From: CAVHXA01 sp963639765
GTDB taxonomy: Bacteria; Bacillota; Clostridia; Oscillospirales; Oscillospiraceae
Direction: 5' to 3'
DNA length: 64,000 nt
Assembly (NCBI GenBank): GCA_963639765.1
Contig: CAVHXA010000001.1
Coordinates: forward strand, 1 to 64,000
The notes under the pieces were generated by a model. That model was not told the origin of the DNA. It searched no databases and was given only the letters and a program-made list of their open reading frames with translations. A program made the position numbers and the translations under genes. Below, piece by piece: positions 1-8,836 of the stretch (its first letter is position 1; each line of letters opens with the position of its first letter).

Positions 1-84
1 TGCTATAATAAATTATCAGTCACCGGGCTCGCATGTCCGCTAAAAAGCCGACATTGCTTCAGCCGGCAGAACGGAGAGGATATC

Positions 85-1269
85 ATGGAACGGATTACCT
101 GTGAAAAATGCGGCAGAGAATATGAAAATATTCTGCAGTCCTGTCCCGAGTGCGGTCACGTCAATGCTGATGCAGCCGCAGCACCGGATATTTTCAGTCG
201 TTTTAACGACGGGCAGCTCTTTCGCATCTCCCTGTCCGACCAGCCGGACGGATCAAAAGAACAGAGCGAGCCGGCAGAATCACCATCGGACAATGTGCAA
301 ACCGAAGTGCCCAACGCAATTGATGCAACCGACACAGCCGACGTATCCGGCGAAGCTGTCCCGCTCGATGAATCCGGCAATACAGCAGATTCGGTTCCGC
401 TGCAGGACTCCTCCGCGGCTGCGAGCCGCGGTCGTGCCAGGACCGTGCGATACCGAATCCCCACATGGGTTCTGGGCGCGTTATGCGGCATTCTGGGCGT
501 TGCCATCATCGCCGGAGTTATCTTCATCATATCCCGGCTGACTAACATGCCCGGAGCAAATATTGCCGATCCTGTTCAAGGCACCGTGTCCGGTCAGCTG
601 ACTGACCTTACCAAAGAACTAACCAGCAGCCAGACTGTCAGTCAGACCGCCCAGGAAGTCGAAACACAGCCTGTGTCCTCCGATGAAACTTCTCTTCCCG
701 AAGCAGAAACCGGCAGCGAAACATCCGAAAATGAACCGGAATCTGCACTCGAAACCGAAGACCTGACCTGTCAGAGCATCAGTCTGAGCCGTACGGATGT
801 CACATTCATGTATACCGGAGAAAGCTTTGACTCCGGACTGACCGTTTTGCCTGTAGCTCTTAAGGACCAGGTTGAATGGAGCGTCTCAAACGAAAACCTT
901 GTCAGTGTGGATGAAAGCGGTCTTGTCACCGCCCTGGGCGGAATCAAGGGCGAAACAGTCACCATCACGGCCTCATGCCAGGGTAAGACAGCCTCCTGTC
1001 TGATTCGCTTTCAATTCAACGATGACCCGACCGTCCTGCAGCTGAACTACTCCGATGTTACCCTATCAAAAATCGGTGAGACTCTGCAGCTGCAGATCTC
1101 AAGCTCTCTTTCCGAAGAAGACGCAGCAAATGTGGTATGGATGACCGACAACGTCTCTGCCGCTGCAGTGGATGCCAACGGCGTGGTCACTGCCATTGCG
1201 TCAGGTACAGCCAACATTACCGCTACTCTTGGCACCCGTGTCGGCAGCTGTATTGTACGTGTGCGCTGA
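85..1269 (+). CDS. Zinc-ribbon membrane protein with two bacterial Ig-like (BIG2) domains
   Basis: 394 aa. A cytoplasmic zinc ribbon opens the protein (C6-x2-C9 and C20-x2-C23). A Ser/Glu/Pro-rich linker follows, then one membrane helix at about residues 127-150, a second acidic linker, and two tandem BIG2-like Ig domains at about 230-312 and 318-394, recognised by the repeated pattern of a loop with GLVTA or GVVTA followed by G.A.ITA. The layout places the Ig domains outside the cell and the zinc ribbon inside. Start is supported by GGAGAGG about 6 nt upstream, and a TATAAT-like -10 lies at 4-9. Its function is not known; adhesion or envelope sensing is inference only. Confidence 0.85.
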   Translation: MERITCEKCGREYENILQSCPECGHVNADAAAAPDIFSRFNDGQLFRISLSDQPDGSKEQSEPAESPSDNVQTEVPNAIDATDTADVSGEAVPLDESGNTADSVPLQDSSAAASRGRARTVRYRIPTWVLGALCGILGVAIIAGVIFIISRLTNMPGANIADPVQGTVSGQLTDLTKELTSSQTVSQTAQEVETQPVSSDETSLPEAETGSETSENEPESALETEDLTCQSISLSRTDVTFMYTGESFDSGLTVLPVALKDQVEWSVSNENLVSVDESGLVTALGGIKGETVTITASCQGKTASCLIRFQFNDDPTVLQLNYSDVTLSKIGETLQLQISSSLSEEDAANVVWMTDNVSAAAVDANGVVTAIASGTANITATLGTRVGSCIVRVR

Positions 1270-1323
1270 CTGAGCGCAGCCTCTGCAAAACATGTTCTCT
1301 GATATCCTTTTTGAAATCGGAAT

Positions 1324-1354
1324 CAGCTGGAGAAATCGATGATTTCTCCAGCTG
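1324..1354 (+). terminator. Hairpin of the GGAG-AATC family after the zinc-ribbon gene
   Basis: A perfect 14-bp stem with a 3-nt loop (arms CAGCTGGAGAAATC and GATTTCTCCAGCTG). It lies 55 nt past the stop codon. No U-tract follows, so termination is uncertain. The core resembles hairpins at 17503-17534 and 58053-58082. Confidence 0.5.
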
Positions 1355-1373
1355 AAATGTTATGGCAATACCG

Positions 1374-1527
1374 CACAATTTGTCTGCAGCCTTCACCGAA
1401 TCCTTTTTGCCGACGCATCGTCATCAAACCTTTCCATACATTCCAAACATGGAGTATGGCTGCGGTTTTTTCCAATTCTGCAGGAAATCTCTTGCAAATT
1501 GCTCATTCCGAATGATGCGGTGTTACC
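1374..1527 (-). repeat. Dispersed TIR repeat, copy 1 (inverted orientation)
   Basis: Read on the minus strand this begins GGTAACACCGCATCATT and ends GACAAATTGTGCGGTATTGCC, matching the ends of copies at 17544 and 20351. An internal ACGATGCGT segment also matches the 20351 copy. It occupies most of the 363-bp gap between the zinc-ribbon and antiporter genes. No coding sequence is seen in that gap. Confidence 0.65.
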
Positions 1528-1577
1528 CTTATTAGACTGTCTGCTCATATTTCTCTTGCAAACTGCCCCGGTTGGTG

Positions 1578-1616
1578 CTACGATGCGTAGGCCGCCTGAA
1601 ACGGGCGGTTTTTTAT
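1578..1616 (+). promoter_or_regulatory. Leader hairpin plus terminator just before the antiporter gene
   Basis: A small hairpin CTACG-ATG-CGTAG (1578-1590) is followed directly by a terminator hairpin (CCGCC, 7-nt loop, GGCGG) and six T residues. This ends about 25 nt before the antiporter start codon. The position fits transcription attenuation or a riboswitch-type leader; alternatively it simply ends read-through from upstream. No known riboswitch class was recognised. Confidence 0.45.
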
Positions 1617-1641
1617 TCCTGACGGAAGAAGTGTGAGTATA

Positions 1642-2928
1642 ATGACGGGAATTCTTGCCGTCGGCGTCGCGTTGATAGCCGGCCTGCTTATGACTCGTGT
1701 GATGGGCCGGCTCCGCCTGCCGGACGTAACAGCCTATCTTTTAGCCGGAGTACTGCTGGGGCCATATTGCCTGGGGCAGCTTGGTCTTGACGGTTTCGGC
1801 TTTACTGATTCAGCCGCGGTGGAGCAGCTGAGTTTTATTTCTGATGTTGCTCTTGGCTTTATTGCCTTTACGATGGGCGATGAATTTCGGCTGAGCCAGC
1901 TTCGCAAAACCGGAAAGCAGGCTACTGTAATCGGCATTCTGCAGGCACTGATTACAACAGTCGTAGTAGATGCTGCACTGCTGCTTCTGCATCTTCTGCT
2001 TGGCGACACACTGCCGGTTTCGTCTGCGATTACTCTGGGCTCCATTGCTGCCGCCACAGCCCCCGCAGCTACGTTGATGGTAGTGCACCAATACAAGGCC
2101 AAGGGAACTCTGACAGATATTCTGCTGCCGGTTGTGGCTTTGGATGATGCTGTGGGGCTTGGCGTTTTTGCTGTTTCCTTTGGCATTGCAAGGGCGATGC
2201 TCACAGGCTCGATAAGCCTGACGGCCATCGTTCTTGAACCAATGCTTGAGATTGTTCTGAGTCTGATCCTCGGTGGTCTGCTAGGTCTGGTTCTGACCTG
2301 GCTGGAAAGACAGTTTAACTCAAACCGCAACCGTATGGCTTTGATTGTAGGCTTTGTGATTCTGACTGTTGCTCTTTCGATGATTGAGCTGGATATTGGC
2401 GATGTGCACATCGGCTTTTCGTCACTGCTGGTGTGTATGATGCTCGGAACGGTTTTCTGCAACTTCAGTCCGCTGTCTGCCGAGCTGATGGAGAAGTCCG
2501 ATAAATGGACAGCCCCCCTGTTTGCACTGTTTTTCGTTCTCAGCGGCGCCGAGCTGCAGCTGAGCGTTTTCAGCAGCGGGGTGGTCGTACTTATTGGTGC
2601 TGCGTATATCCTCTCGCGCTGCATCGGGAAATATGTGGGGGCCTATTTCAGTGCCAGCTTGATGAAATGTCCAAAAAATGTACGCGATTATCTCGGCATT
2701 ACCCTTTTCCCGCAGGCAGGAGTTGCCCTGGGCATGTGCGTAACGGTGGAGAAGCTCGGTACAGACGGCAGTCTGATTCGCAATATCATTCTCATGAGCG
2801 TTTTGATCTATGAACTGGTCGGTCCGGTTTTGACAAAAATTGCCCTGACAAAGGCCGGAGACATACAGCCTATGGCTCCGGAAATTGCCAACCGTCGTGC
2901 GCACAAGCTTAACGCTCTGAGGAAGTAG
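1642..2928 (+). CDS. Cation:proton antiporter (CPA2/Kef-type Na+/H+ exchanger)
   Basis: 428 aa from this ATG; a GTG three codons earlier (1633) is possible but sits only 4 nt after GGAAG. The whole protein is hydrophobic, with about 12 membrane segments. It has the Na_H_Exchanger features MGDEFRLSQLRKTG after the third or fourth helix and ALDDAVGLGVFAVSFG in the core, where the paired acidic residues of the ion-binding helix are expected. There is no C-terminal TrkA domain, so this is a short, unregulated form. It probably exchanges Na+ or K+ for protons. The stop overlaps the 3' end of the convergent tex gene by 20 bp. Expression may be controlled by the leader terminator at 1591-1616. Confidence 0.9.
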   Translation: MTGILAVGVALIAGLLMTRVMGRLRLPDVTAYLLAGVLLGPYCLGQLGLDGFGFTDSAAVEQLSFISDVALGFIAFTMGDEFRLSQLRKTGKQATVIGILQALITTVVVDAALLLLHLLLGDTLPVSSAITLGSIAAATAPAATLMVVHQYKAKGTLTDILLPVVALDDAVGLGVFAVSFGIARAMLTGSISLTAIVLEPMLEIVLSLILGGLLGLVLTWLERQFNSNRNRMALIVGFVILTVALSMIELDIGDVHIGFSSLLVCMMLGTVFCNFSPLSAELMEKSDKWTAPLFALFFVLSGAELQLSVFSSGVVVLIGAAYILSRCIGKYVGAYFSASLMKCPKNVRDYLGITLFPQAGVALGMCVTVEKLGTDGSLIRNIILMSVLIYELVGPVLTKIALTKAGDIQPMAPEIANRRAHKLNALRK

Positions 2929-5104
2929 CGTCACTTCCCGGAATATCGACACCGTTGTCTTTTGGGACCTGCTTTATTGACAGACTGATACGTCCTCTGG
3001 TCTTGTCGACCTGCAGCACAACTGCTTTGATCACATCTCCAACGTTCAGAAGTTCAGACGGGTGTTTGACATAACGATCCGCCATCTCGGAAATGTGCAC
3101 GAGCCCGTCCATATGTACGCCGATATCTACAAAAACACCGAAATCAATTACATTTCGCACTGTTCCGGTGACAATCATGCCCGGTCTGAGGTCCTCTGTT
3201 TTGAGCACGTCGCGTCGCAGTATCGGCGCTGGAAGTGCGTCTCGCGGATCTCGGCCGGGTTTGATCAGTTCGCTGACAATGTCGTTAAGCGTTGGCAGTC
3301 CGATTTCCAGATGCTCCGCCAGCCGTTCCGGCCCCAGCTGCCTGACGCGCTGGGGCAACTGCTGCAGCCGACCGTTCTTTACATCGGTCAGGCTGTAACC
3401 GCATTGCTGCAGAAGTGCTTCGGCGGACGCATAGCTTTCCGGATGTACGCCGGTGTTGTCCAATACAGACCTGCCTTCGGGTACACGCAGGAAGCCTGCA
3501 CATTGCTCGTAGGCCTTTGGTCCAAGTTTTGGAACCTTCAGCAGCTGACGCCGTGATGTAAAAGGTCCGTTTTCTTCGCGATAGGCCACTATGTTTTTTG
3601 CCGTGACAGCGCTGAGACCAGCCACACGGCGCAGCAGAGCTGCCGAAGCAGTGTTTATGTCTGCGCCAACGGCATTTACGCAGTCTTCTACTACCCCGTT
3701 TAACGCCTCTTCTAGGCGCTTTTGCGGCATGTCGTGCTGGTACTGTCCCACGCCAATGGCTTTTGGTTCGATTTTTACCAACTCCGCCAGCGGATCCTGC
3801 AGACGGCGTGCTATGGACACAGCAGACCGCAGGTTCACGTCGTATTGCGGAAGCTCCTGTGCTGCAAGCTCAGATGCAGAATATGCCGAAGCTCCCGCCT
3901 CGGAGACAATCATGTAACGAACCTGCGGGATACGCTGTATCAGCTCTACAGTCATCTGTTCCGTCTCGCGGCTGGCTGTTCCGTTTCCGATGGCAATGTG
4001 TTCAACATGATGCCGACGGATTAATTTCTCCAGCCGATCCATTGCCTGCTGCCTCTGAAGCTCCGAAAGAGTCGGGTAGACCACAGCCGTATCAAGCACC
4101 TTGCCGGTCGCGTCCACCACGGCCACCTTGCAGCCATTTCGATAGCCGGGATCAAGGCCCATGGTGACATGTCCCTTTATCGGCGGCTGCATCAGCAAAG
4201 GCTTTAAATTCAGAGCAAACTGACCAATTGCTCCCTCGCAGGCCCGCTGTGTAAGCAATGTGCGGATTTCACGTTCCAGTGAAGGAAAGATCAGCCGGTT
4301 CATCGCATCTGCTGCAGCCGTCCTGACAAACTCCGCAGATGCTGATCCGGGCTTTTCCACACTGTCGCAGATCATTTGCAGCAGTACAGGCTCCTGCGTG
4401 ATGGACGCGCGCAGCTTGCCTTCGCGTTCTCCGCGGTCAATAGCAAGAATTTGATGATCCTGAATCCGGGCAATCGGCTGAGAAAAGCTGTAGTACAGGC
4501 GATAGACCGTATCTTCTTCGGTGGCAGCACGGCTCGTAAGAACGCCACGCTGCAGCAGTCTCTTTCGAAGACGGCCACGGATGTCAGCATCGTCGGAAAT
4601 CCATTCGGCTATGATATCGTTGGCTCCCTGCAAAGCCTCATCGGGTGCGGTTATTCCGTTTTGTCCATTAACATAAGCCTGAGCTGCCTCCAGCGGAGTC
4701 GGACAGTTTTTCTGCTGTGCAAATATAAGCCGTGCAAGTGGCTCGAGTCCTTTTTCGCGGGCAACCGAGGCGCGTGTGCGCCGCCTTGGCCTGTATGGAC
4801 GATAAATGTCCTCAAGTGCGACCAGCGTTTCTGCGCGCTCAACAGCGATGCTCAGCTCCGGCGTAAGTGCATTCTGCGCGGTAAGCGCACGCAGTATTTC
4901 TTCGCGGCGGGCCTGCAGTCCGCGCAGATAAGTCAAACGTTCTGAAAGCTTTCGCAGGGTCGTGTCATCCATTGATCCATGCATTTCCTTGCGATAGCGG
5001 GCAATAAAGGGGATTGTATTTCCCTCGTCGATAAGGCGTATGACATTGCGGACAAAAACCGGTGATGCATGGAGCTCCCCGGCCAGAACAGCTGCCGAAT
5101 CCAT
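2909..5104 (-). CDS. tex: Tex family S1 RNA-binding transcription accessory protein
   Basis: 731 aa, typical for Tex. Order: helical Tex N-terminal region (1 to about 190), an RNase-H-like YqgF domain starting around VTMGLDPGYRNGCKVAVVD, tandem helix-hairpin-helix (near NIVAYREENGPFTSRRQLL), and a C-terminal S1 domain (GMIVTGTVRNVIDFGVFVDI). Tex proteins bind nucleic acid and affect transcript fate. Start chosen at the ATG preceded by AGGAG 8 nt upstream; a longer reading to 5149 has no ribosome site. Lies 13 nt downstream of the acyltransferase-like gene on the same strand, so probably co-transcribed with it and ychF. Confidence 0.95.
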   Translation of the reverse strand: MDSAAVLAGELHASPVFVRNVIRLIDEGNTIPFIARYRKEMHGSMDDTTLRKLSERLTYLRGLQARREEILRALTAQNALTPELSIAVERAETLVALEDIYRPYRPRRRTRASVAREKGLEPLARLIFAQQKNCPTPLEAAQAYVNGQNGITAPDEALQGANDIIAEWISDDADIRGRLRKRLLQRGVLTSRAATEEDTVYRLYYSFSQPIARIQDHQILAIDRGEREGKLRASITQEPVLLQMICDSVEKPGSASAEFVRTAAADAMNRLIFPSLEREIRTLLTQRACEGAIGQFALNLKPLLMQPPIKGHVTMGLDPGYRNGCKVAVVDATGKVLDTAVVYPTLSELQRQQAMDRLEKLIRRHHVEHIAIGNGTASRETEQMTVELIQRIPQVRYMIVSEAGASAYSASELAAQELPQYDVNLRSAVSIARRLQDPLAELVKIEPKAIGVGQYQHDMPQKRLEEALNGVVEDCVNAVGADINTASAALLRRVAGLSAVTAKNIVAYREENGPFTSRRQLLKVPKLGPKAYEQCAGFLRVPEGRSVLDNTGVHPESYASAEALLQQCGYSLTDVKNGRLQQLPQRVRQLGPERLAEHLEIGLPTLNDIVSELIKPGRDPRDALPAPILRRDVLKTEDLRPGMIVTGTVRNVIDFGVFVDIGVHMDGLVHISEMADRYVKHPSELLNVGDVIKAVVLQVDKTRGRISLSIKQVPKDNGVDIPGSDATSSER

Positions 5105-5117
5105 TATGATATCACTC

Positions 5118-5855
5118 CTATTGTGGCAGCAGCCGGGCCGCCAGAGCAACGCCCAGATAGCACACCGGCTGGTGCAGCAGATAGATGATCAGGCTCAAAC
5201 GTCCGATTCGAGGCAATACAGGGCAGGTAAAGGTGTATACCCATTCCGGAAGTCTGCGTTCTTTTATGTAGCGGCCTGCCCAGGTTCCCAGAAGAAAAAC
5301 AAAGATCCAGGGCAGAAGCGGGTAGTAGTCAGCCGAAAAAAAGCTCTCGGACATAAAGCCCAGCCAGAACAGGCCCCGGACCGAAAAACGCATGTGCAGA
5401 AGCGGCGCCGCGGCAGCTGTTCCCGCTATGCACAGAATCGGCATCAGACGCTCCGGGATACGGTTGATCCAACGGCCGGCCAGGCCATAAATCACCATGG
5501 CGCAGCCCAGAAAATGCAGTACGCCAAAAACGATTGGCTCTCCCACTGCCCATGATACCAGGCTTACTGCCACAGCCCAGCACATCACCCGAATCCCGCG
5601 GCGAAGATTGGAATGAGAAAAGCGGGAGCTTATGCCCGAAATAAGCAGGAAGAGACCCGCAAAAATCGGCTGAACCACATGAAAGAGCGGGTTGTCGAGT
5701 ACCCACTGTGCCAGCATGCCCCGCGCTAAAAGATCATAGCACAGGTGGTGCGCCACCATCAGAATGATGCAAAGGCCGCGAAGTGCATCCAGCAGCACAA
5801 TACGCTCCTTGGCTGAAGCTGCAGTTGACAGTCCGAAGGGATTCAGGCGGCTCAT
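5118..5855 (-). CDS. DUF1624 / heparan-alpha-glucosaminide acetyltransferase-like membrane protein
   Basis: 245 aa polytopic membrane protein with about 7 helices. The N-terminus ERIVLLDALRGLCIILMV followed by HHLCYDL matches the DUF1624/HGSNAT catalytic-domain start, and the C-terminal GRLSLIIYLLHQPV is the usual ending of these acyltransferase-like proteins. Members are proposed to move acyl groups across the membrane to surface sugars; the substrate here is unknown. The ATG overlaps the ychF stop (ATGA), so it is translationally coupled to ychF. Confidence 0.85.
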   Translation of the reverse strand: MSRLNPFGLSTAASAKERIVLLDALRGLCIILMVAHHLCYDLLARGMLAQWVLDNPLFHVVQPIFAGLFLLISGISSRFSHSNLRRGIRVMCWAVAVSLVSWAVGEPIVFGVLHFLGCAMVIYGLAGRWINRIPERLMPILCIAGTAAAAPLLHMRFSVRGLFWLGFMSESFFSADYYPLLPWIFVFLLGTWAGRYIKERRLPEWVYTFTCPVLPRIGRLSLIIYLLHQPVCYLGVALAARLLPQ

Positions 5856-6946
5856 ACGTTAAACAGGATGTTAATTACATCTCCGTCCTGCACGATATAG
5901 TTTTTTCCCTCAACCCGAAAAAGGCCCTGTGCTTTTGCATTTGCCATCGAACCACAGGTCCGGAGGTCTTCAAAGCCCACTACCTCTGCACGAATAAAGC
6001 CGCGCTGCAGATCGGAGTGAATCTTTCCTGCGGCCACCGGTGCGGTAGATCCCCGTCGCACGGTCCAGGCCCGGCATTCATCCTTGCCGGCAGTAAGGAA
6101 GGAAATCAGGCCAAGCAGAGCATATGACTCATGAATCAGTCGATCGAGCCCCGATTCTGCAATACCCAGGTCATCGAGGAATTCCAGTCGCTCGTCCGGC
6201 TCGAGCTGGCTGAGCTCCATCTCAAGCTCGGCACAGATCGGCAGAATACTGCATCCGTCTCGCTCAGCAGCAGCCTTTACCGCAAGATAATATGGATCGG
6301 TATCATAGCCGCCGGTAAAGCTCGTCTCAGACAGATTTGCCACATAGATCATCGGCATCAGACTGAGAATTTCTGACTGGGCAATCACTGCGCGTTCTTC
6401 GTCGGTGCAGGCAAAACTGCGTGCCGGAAGGCCTTCTTCAAGGTGAGCCTGCAGGCGCTGCAGAAGTTCTGCCTCTGCAAGATGCTTTTTATCAGCTTTG
6501 GCATTCTTTTTTGCTCGTTCGATACGCCGTTCGATGATGTCAATGTCGCTCACGATCAACTCGAGGTTGATTGTTTCCATGTCGCGTTCCGGATCCACAG
6601 TCCCATCGGCATGAGCTACATTTTCGTCGTCAAAGCAGCGAACAACCTGCAGCAAAGCATCTACCTGACGCACATTGGCCAGAAACTTGTTGCCCAGGCC
6701 CTCGCCCTTTGAGGCACCTCTGACAAGACCCGGCATATCCATAAAATCAATAGCAGCATAGGTTGTTTTTTTTGGTTGATAGTATTCGCTCAGCCATGCC
6801 AGCCGCTTATCCGGCACGGTTACCGTTCCGATATTTGCCGTGGTTGTACCGAACATATAGTTGGAAGTATCGGCCTCCTGACCGGTCATGGCATTAAACA
6901 GACAGGTCTTTCCAACGTTGGTCAGACCGATGATGCCCAGTTTCAT
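5852..6946 (-). CDS. ychF: YchF/OLA1 family redox-regulated ATPase
   Basis: 364 aa, the usual YchF length. P-loop GLTNVGKT at the N-terminus, G3 DMPGLVRGASKGEG, the NxxE specificity motif in YVANLSE (instead of NKxD) that explains the ATP preference of this family, a coiled-coil insertion, and a C-terminal TGS domain ending in QDGDVINILFNV. Start taken at the ATG (MKLGIIG) because AGAGG lies 9 nt upstream; an ATG three codons earlier abuts that AGAGG. A TTGCGT-17-TATAAT promoter lies just upstream (6984-7012). Confidence 0.96.
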   Translation of the reverse strand: MKLGIIGLTNVGKTCLFNAMTGQEADTSNYMFGTTTANIGTVTVPDKRLAWLSEYYQPKKTTYAAIDFMDMPGLVRGASKGEGLGNKFLANVRQVDALLQVVRCFDDENVAHADGTVDPERDMETINLELIVSDIDIIERRIERAKKNAKADKKHLAEAELLQRLQAHLEEGLPARSFACTDEERAVIAQSEILSLMPMIYVANLSETSFTGGYDTDPYYLAVKAAAERDGCSILPICAELEMELSQLEPDERLEFLDDLGIAESGLDRLIHESYALLGLISFLTAGKDECRAWTVRRGSTAPVAAGKIHSDLQRGFIRAEVVGFEDLRTCGSMANAKAQGLFRVEGKNYIVQDGDVINILFNV

Positions 6947-6983
6947 ATCTGTCATCCTCTTTCGGTTATTTTCATCTTTTCAG

Positions 6984-7012
6984 ATTATACACGGCAAGCT
7001 GTAAAAACGCAA
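6984..7012 (-). promoter_or_regulatory. Promoter of the ychF operon
   Basis: -35 TTGCGT (7007-7012), 17-nt spacer, perfect -10 TATAAT (6984-6989), about 38 nt upstream of the ychF start. Confidence 0.75.
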
Positions 7013-7072
7013 CAGGCTGCGTTGTCTTGCCTTATAGGCATGCTTCCCACGACTCTTCTGTAGGAGATTTTT

Positions 7073-7756
7073 ATGAAAGATATCCCCCTGTTTGAAACCT
7101 CCGGAGGGCTTTGCAGCCTGTTTCTGTCGCAGATCCCCCTGAAAAAAACCGCCTGGATCATGATCCACGGTGACAACCTCGACATGCTTCCGGCTTTGCT
7201 GAACGAAGCCGGCTCCTTTTGCCGTTTCTGCGGTGCAGAACAGGTCTATGCAGGATGGCAGCAGTCCGGTGATCTGCCCTTATTCCCGGCATACGACATT
7301 ATTTGTATGCAGGCGGAAAAGAAACGTCTTTCTGCCGCTTCCGGGCGTCTTATCCTGCAGCGTGTATCCGAGCAGCAGACTGCCGAATATGCATCTTTCT
7401 ATAACAGAATCTTTTCGGCCGTTGTTCATGCCCGGCTCTATGCCGGTTTGCAGACTGTACGGCTGTCGGACCAAAATCCGGGTTTTTGGGTGATATACGG
7501 CAACTGCCGTGTCGGAATCGGTCAGCTTGCGGAAAATGAACTTTTGGCCCTTGGTCTGATTCCGGAATACCGTGGCCGTGGATTAGGCCGTGATCTGGTC
7601 TGTCTTCTGGCGAGTCAATGCCCGGGGCCAACCGTTCTCATACGCACCGAAAGTACAAATCTTTCCGCATGCAGACTATACCAATCCCTCGGCTTTGTCC
7701 CGCTGGAAACGCAGGAGCGCTGGTTTCGCCTCTATCCTTCAGAGGAACCCGTATAA
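7073..7756 (+). CDS. GNAT family N-acetyltransferase
   Basis: 227 aa. The GNAT fold is in the C-terminal half: motif A reads LGLIPEYRGRGLGRDLV, the acetyl-CoA pyrophosphate-binding loop, followed by a motif B region STNLSACRLYQSLGF. The N-terminal about 100 residues are poorly conserved, with a Cys pair near FCRFCG, and may be a substrate-recognition part. Preceded by TAGGAG 7 nt before the ATG. Divergent from ychF. The acceptor cannot be told from sequence. Confidence 0.88.
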   Translation: MKDIPLFETSGGLCSLFLSQIPLKKTAWIMIHGDNLDMLPALLNEAGSFCRFCGAEQVYAGWQQSGDLPLFPAYDIICMQAEKKRLSAASGRLILQRVSEQQTAEYASFYNRIFSAVVHARLYAGLQTVRLSDQNPGFWVIYGNCRVGIGQLAENELLALGLIPEYRGRGLGRDLVCLLASQCPGPTVLIRTESTNLSACRLYQSLGFVPLETQERWFRLYPSEEPV

Positions 7757-7919
7757 ATCAGCAATCGGTTCAACGGGCGATTTCTCTCCGGTTTCATCTC
7801 TTTGCAGGGACTTGAAAATACTGCTTCGTTCTGTTACTCTCAGACATGAAATCCTTCAAACCCGCCGAAATATGCGGGAACGGCCGGCGAGGCCGTCGAC
7901 TTTGACAGGGGTGTTCTTT

Positions 7920-8732
7920 GTGTATTATAAAGGTCTTAAACAGGCTTCGCGCGCCTGCCTGAAAGGCAGCGGATCCAATTCGCGGCGGATCATTTTTATT
8001 TATCTGCTGGTAGTATTTTTTCTCGATGTTCCCTATTCTCTGATCTCAACGTTTCTTGAGCATGCCATGAGCACAGCCTCCGGCGGTCTGGGTGCACTGA
8101 AGCTGCTGCACAGATACCATACCTGGTATAATCTTGCGCCCTTTATCCTGCTTCTTGCCAGCATGCTCTGGTCCGTGGGCCTCACGGCTTTTTGTCTGCA
8201 CCTGAGCCAGGGCAAAAACATTGGTTCGGCTGATCTTTTTGCAGGTTTTCGCAATTTCGGGCGGGTTCTCTGGCTGGCTGTTCGCGAGTGGTTTTTCATT
8301 ACCCTGTGGAGCTTTCTGTTTTTCATTCCCGGTCTTGTGGCAGCCTATCGCTACCGTATGGCTGTCTATGCTCTGCTGGATGAACCGGCCATATCCGCCC
8401 GTGAGGCCATGGAAATTTCCAAACGAATCACTGCCGGCCACAAGCTGGAGCTGTTTGTTTTGGACCTGAGCTTCTGGTGGTATTATCTGCTTACATCCCT
8501 GCTTGCCACCGCCGGCTCGATCAACACCGTTGTACAGGTACTGCAGCTTTACGGACTGTCCTTTGCCACTGAAACAGGCGGTCTTTCGCTCTGGAGCTCC
8601 TTTGGCACATATCTGGCCGCCGAGCTTGCCCTGCTCGTGTTCAACTATTGCACCACAGGTTATGTTCAGACCACCTATGCCCACAGCTACAACTATCTGC
8701 GTCAGCTGGGTGATGACCGTTACCTAGGCTGA
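7920..8732 (+). CDS. DUF975 family integral membrane protein
   Basis: 270 aa from a GTG with AGGGG 8 nt upstream; the frame is open further upstream but the family normally begins at the YYKGLKQ.SRACLKG segment, so the long N-terminal reading overlapping the acetyltransferase gene is unlikely. About 6 membrane helices. The signature IPGLVAAYRYRMAVYALLDE followed by ISAREAMEISKRITAGHK is characteristic of DUF975. No biochemical role is established for the family. Confidence 0.85.
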   Translation: MYYKGLKQASRACLKGSGSNSRRIIFIYLLVVFFLDVPYSLISTFLEHAMSTASGGLGALKLLHRYHTWYNLAPFILLLASMLWSVGLTAFCLHLSQGKNIGSADLFAGFRNFGRVLWLAVREWFFITLWSFLFFIPGLVAAYRYRMAVYALLDEPAISAREAMEISKRITAGHKLELFVLDLSFWWYYLLTSLLATAGSINTVVQVLQLYGLSFATETGGLSLWSSFGTYLAAELALLVFNYCTTGYVQTTYAHSYNYLRQLGDDRYLG

Positions 8733-8836
8733 TAGCCGCATATCATGGTGACATGTATACCGCCGAAACTGCAGCAAAAAAGATTGACAGCCTCTTTCTG
8801 CAACGGTACAATTGTTTGCAAGGATGTGACACAGCA

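Noticed and set aside
7013..7050. A fragment of the repeat near the ychF promoter (minus strand AAGGCAAGACAACGC)
   Set aside because: Only a short partial match to the internal repeat segment, with no terminal repeats.
7590..7919. An N-terminal extension of the DUF975 protein
   Set aside because: It overlaps the acetyltransferase gene, lacks a ribosome site and has no family similarity; the GTG at 7920 has a good one.
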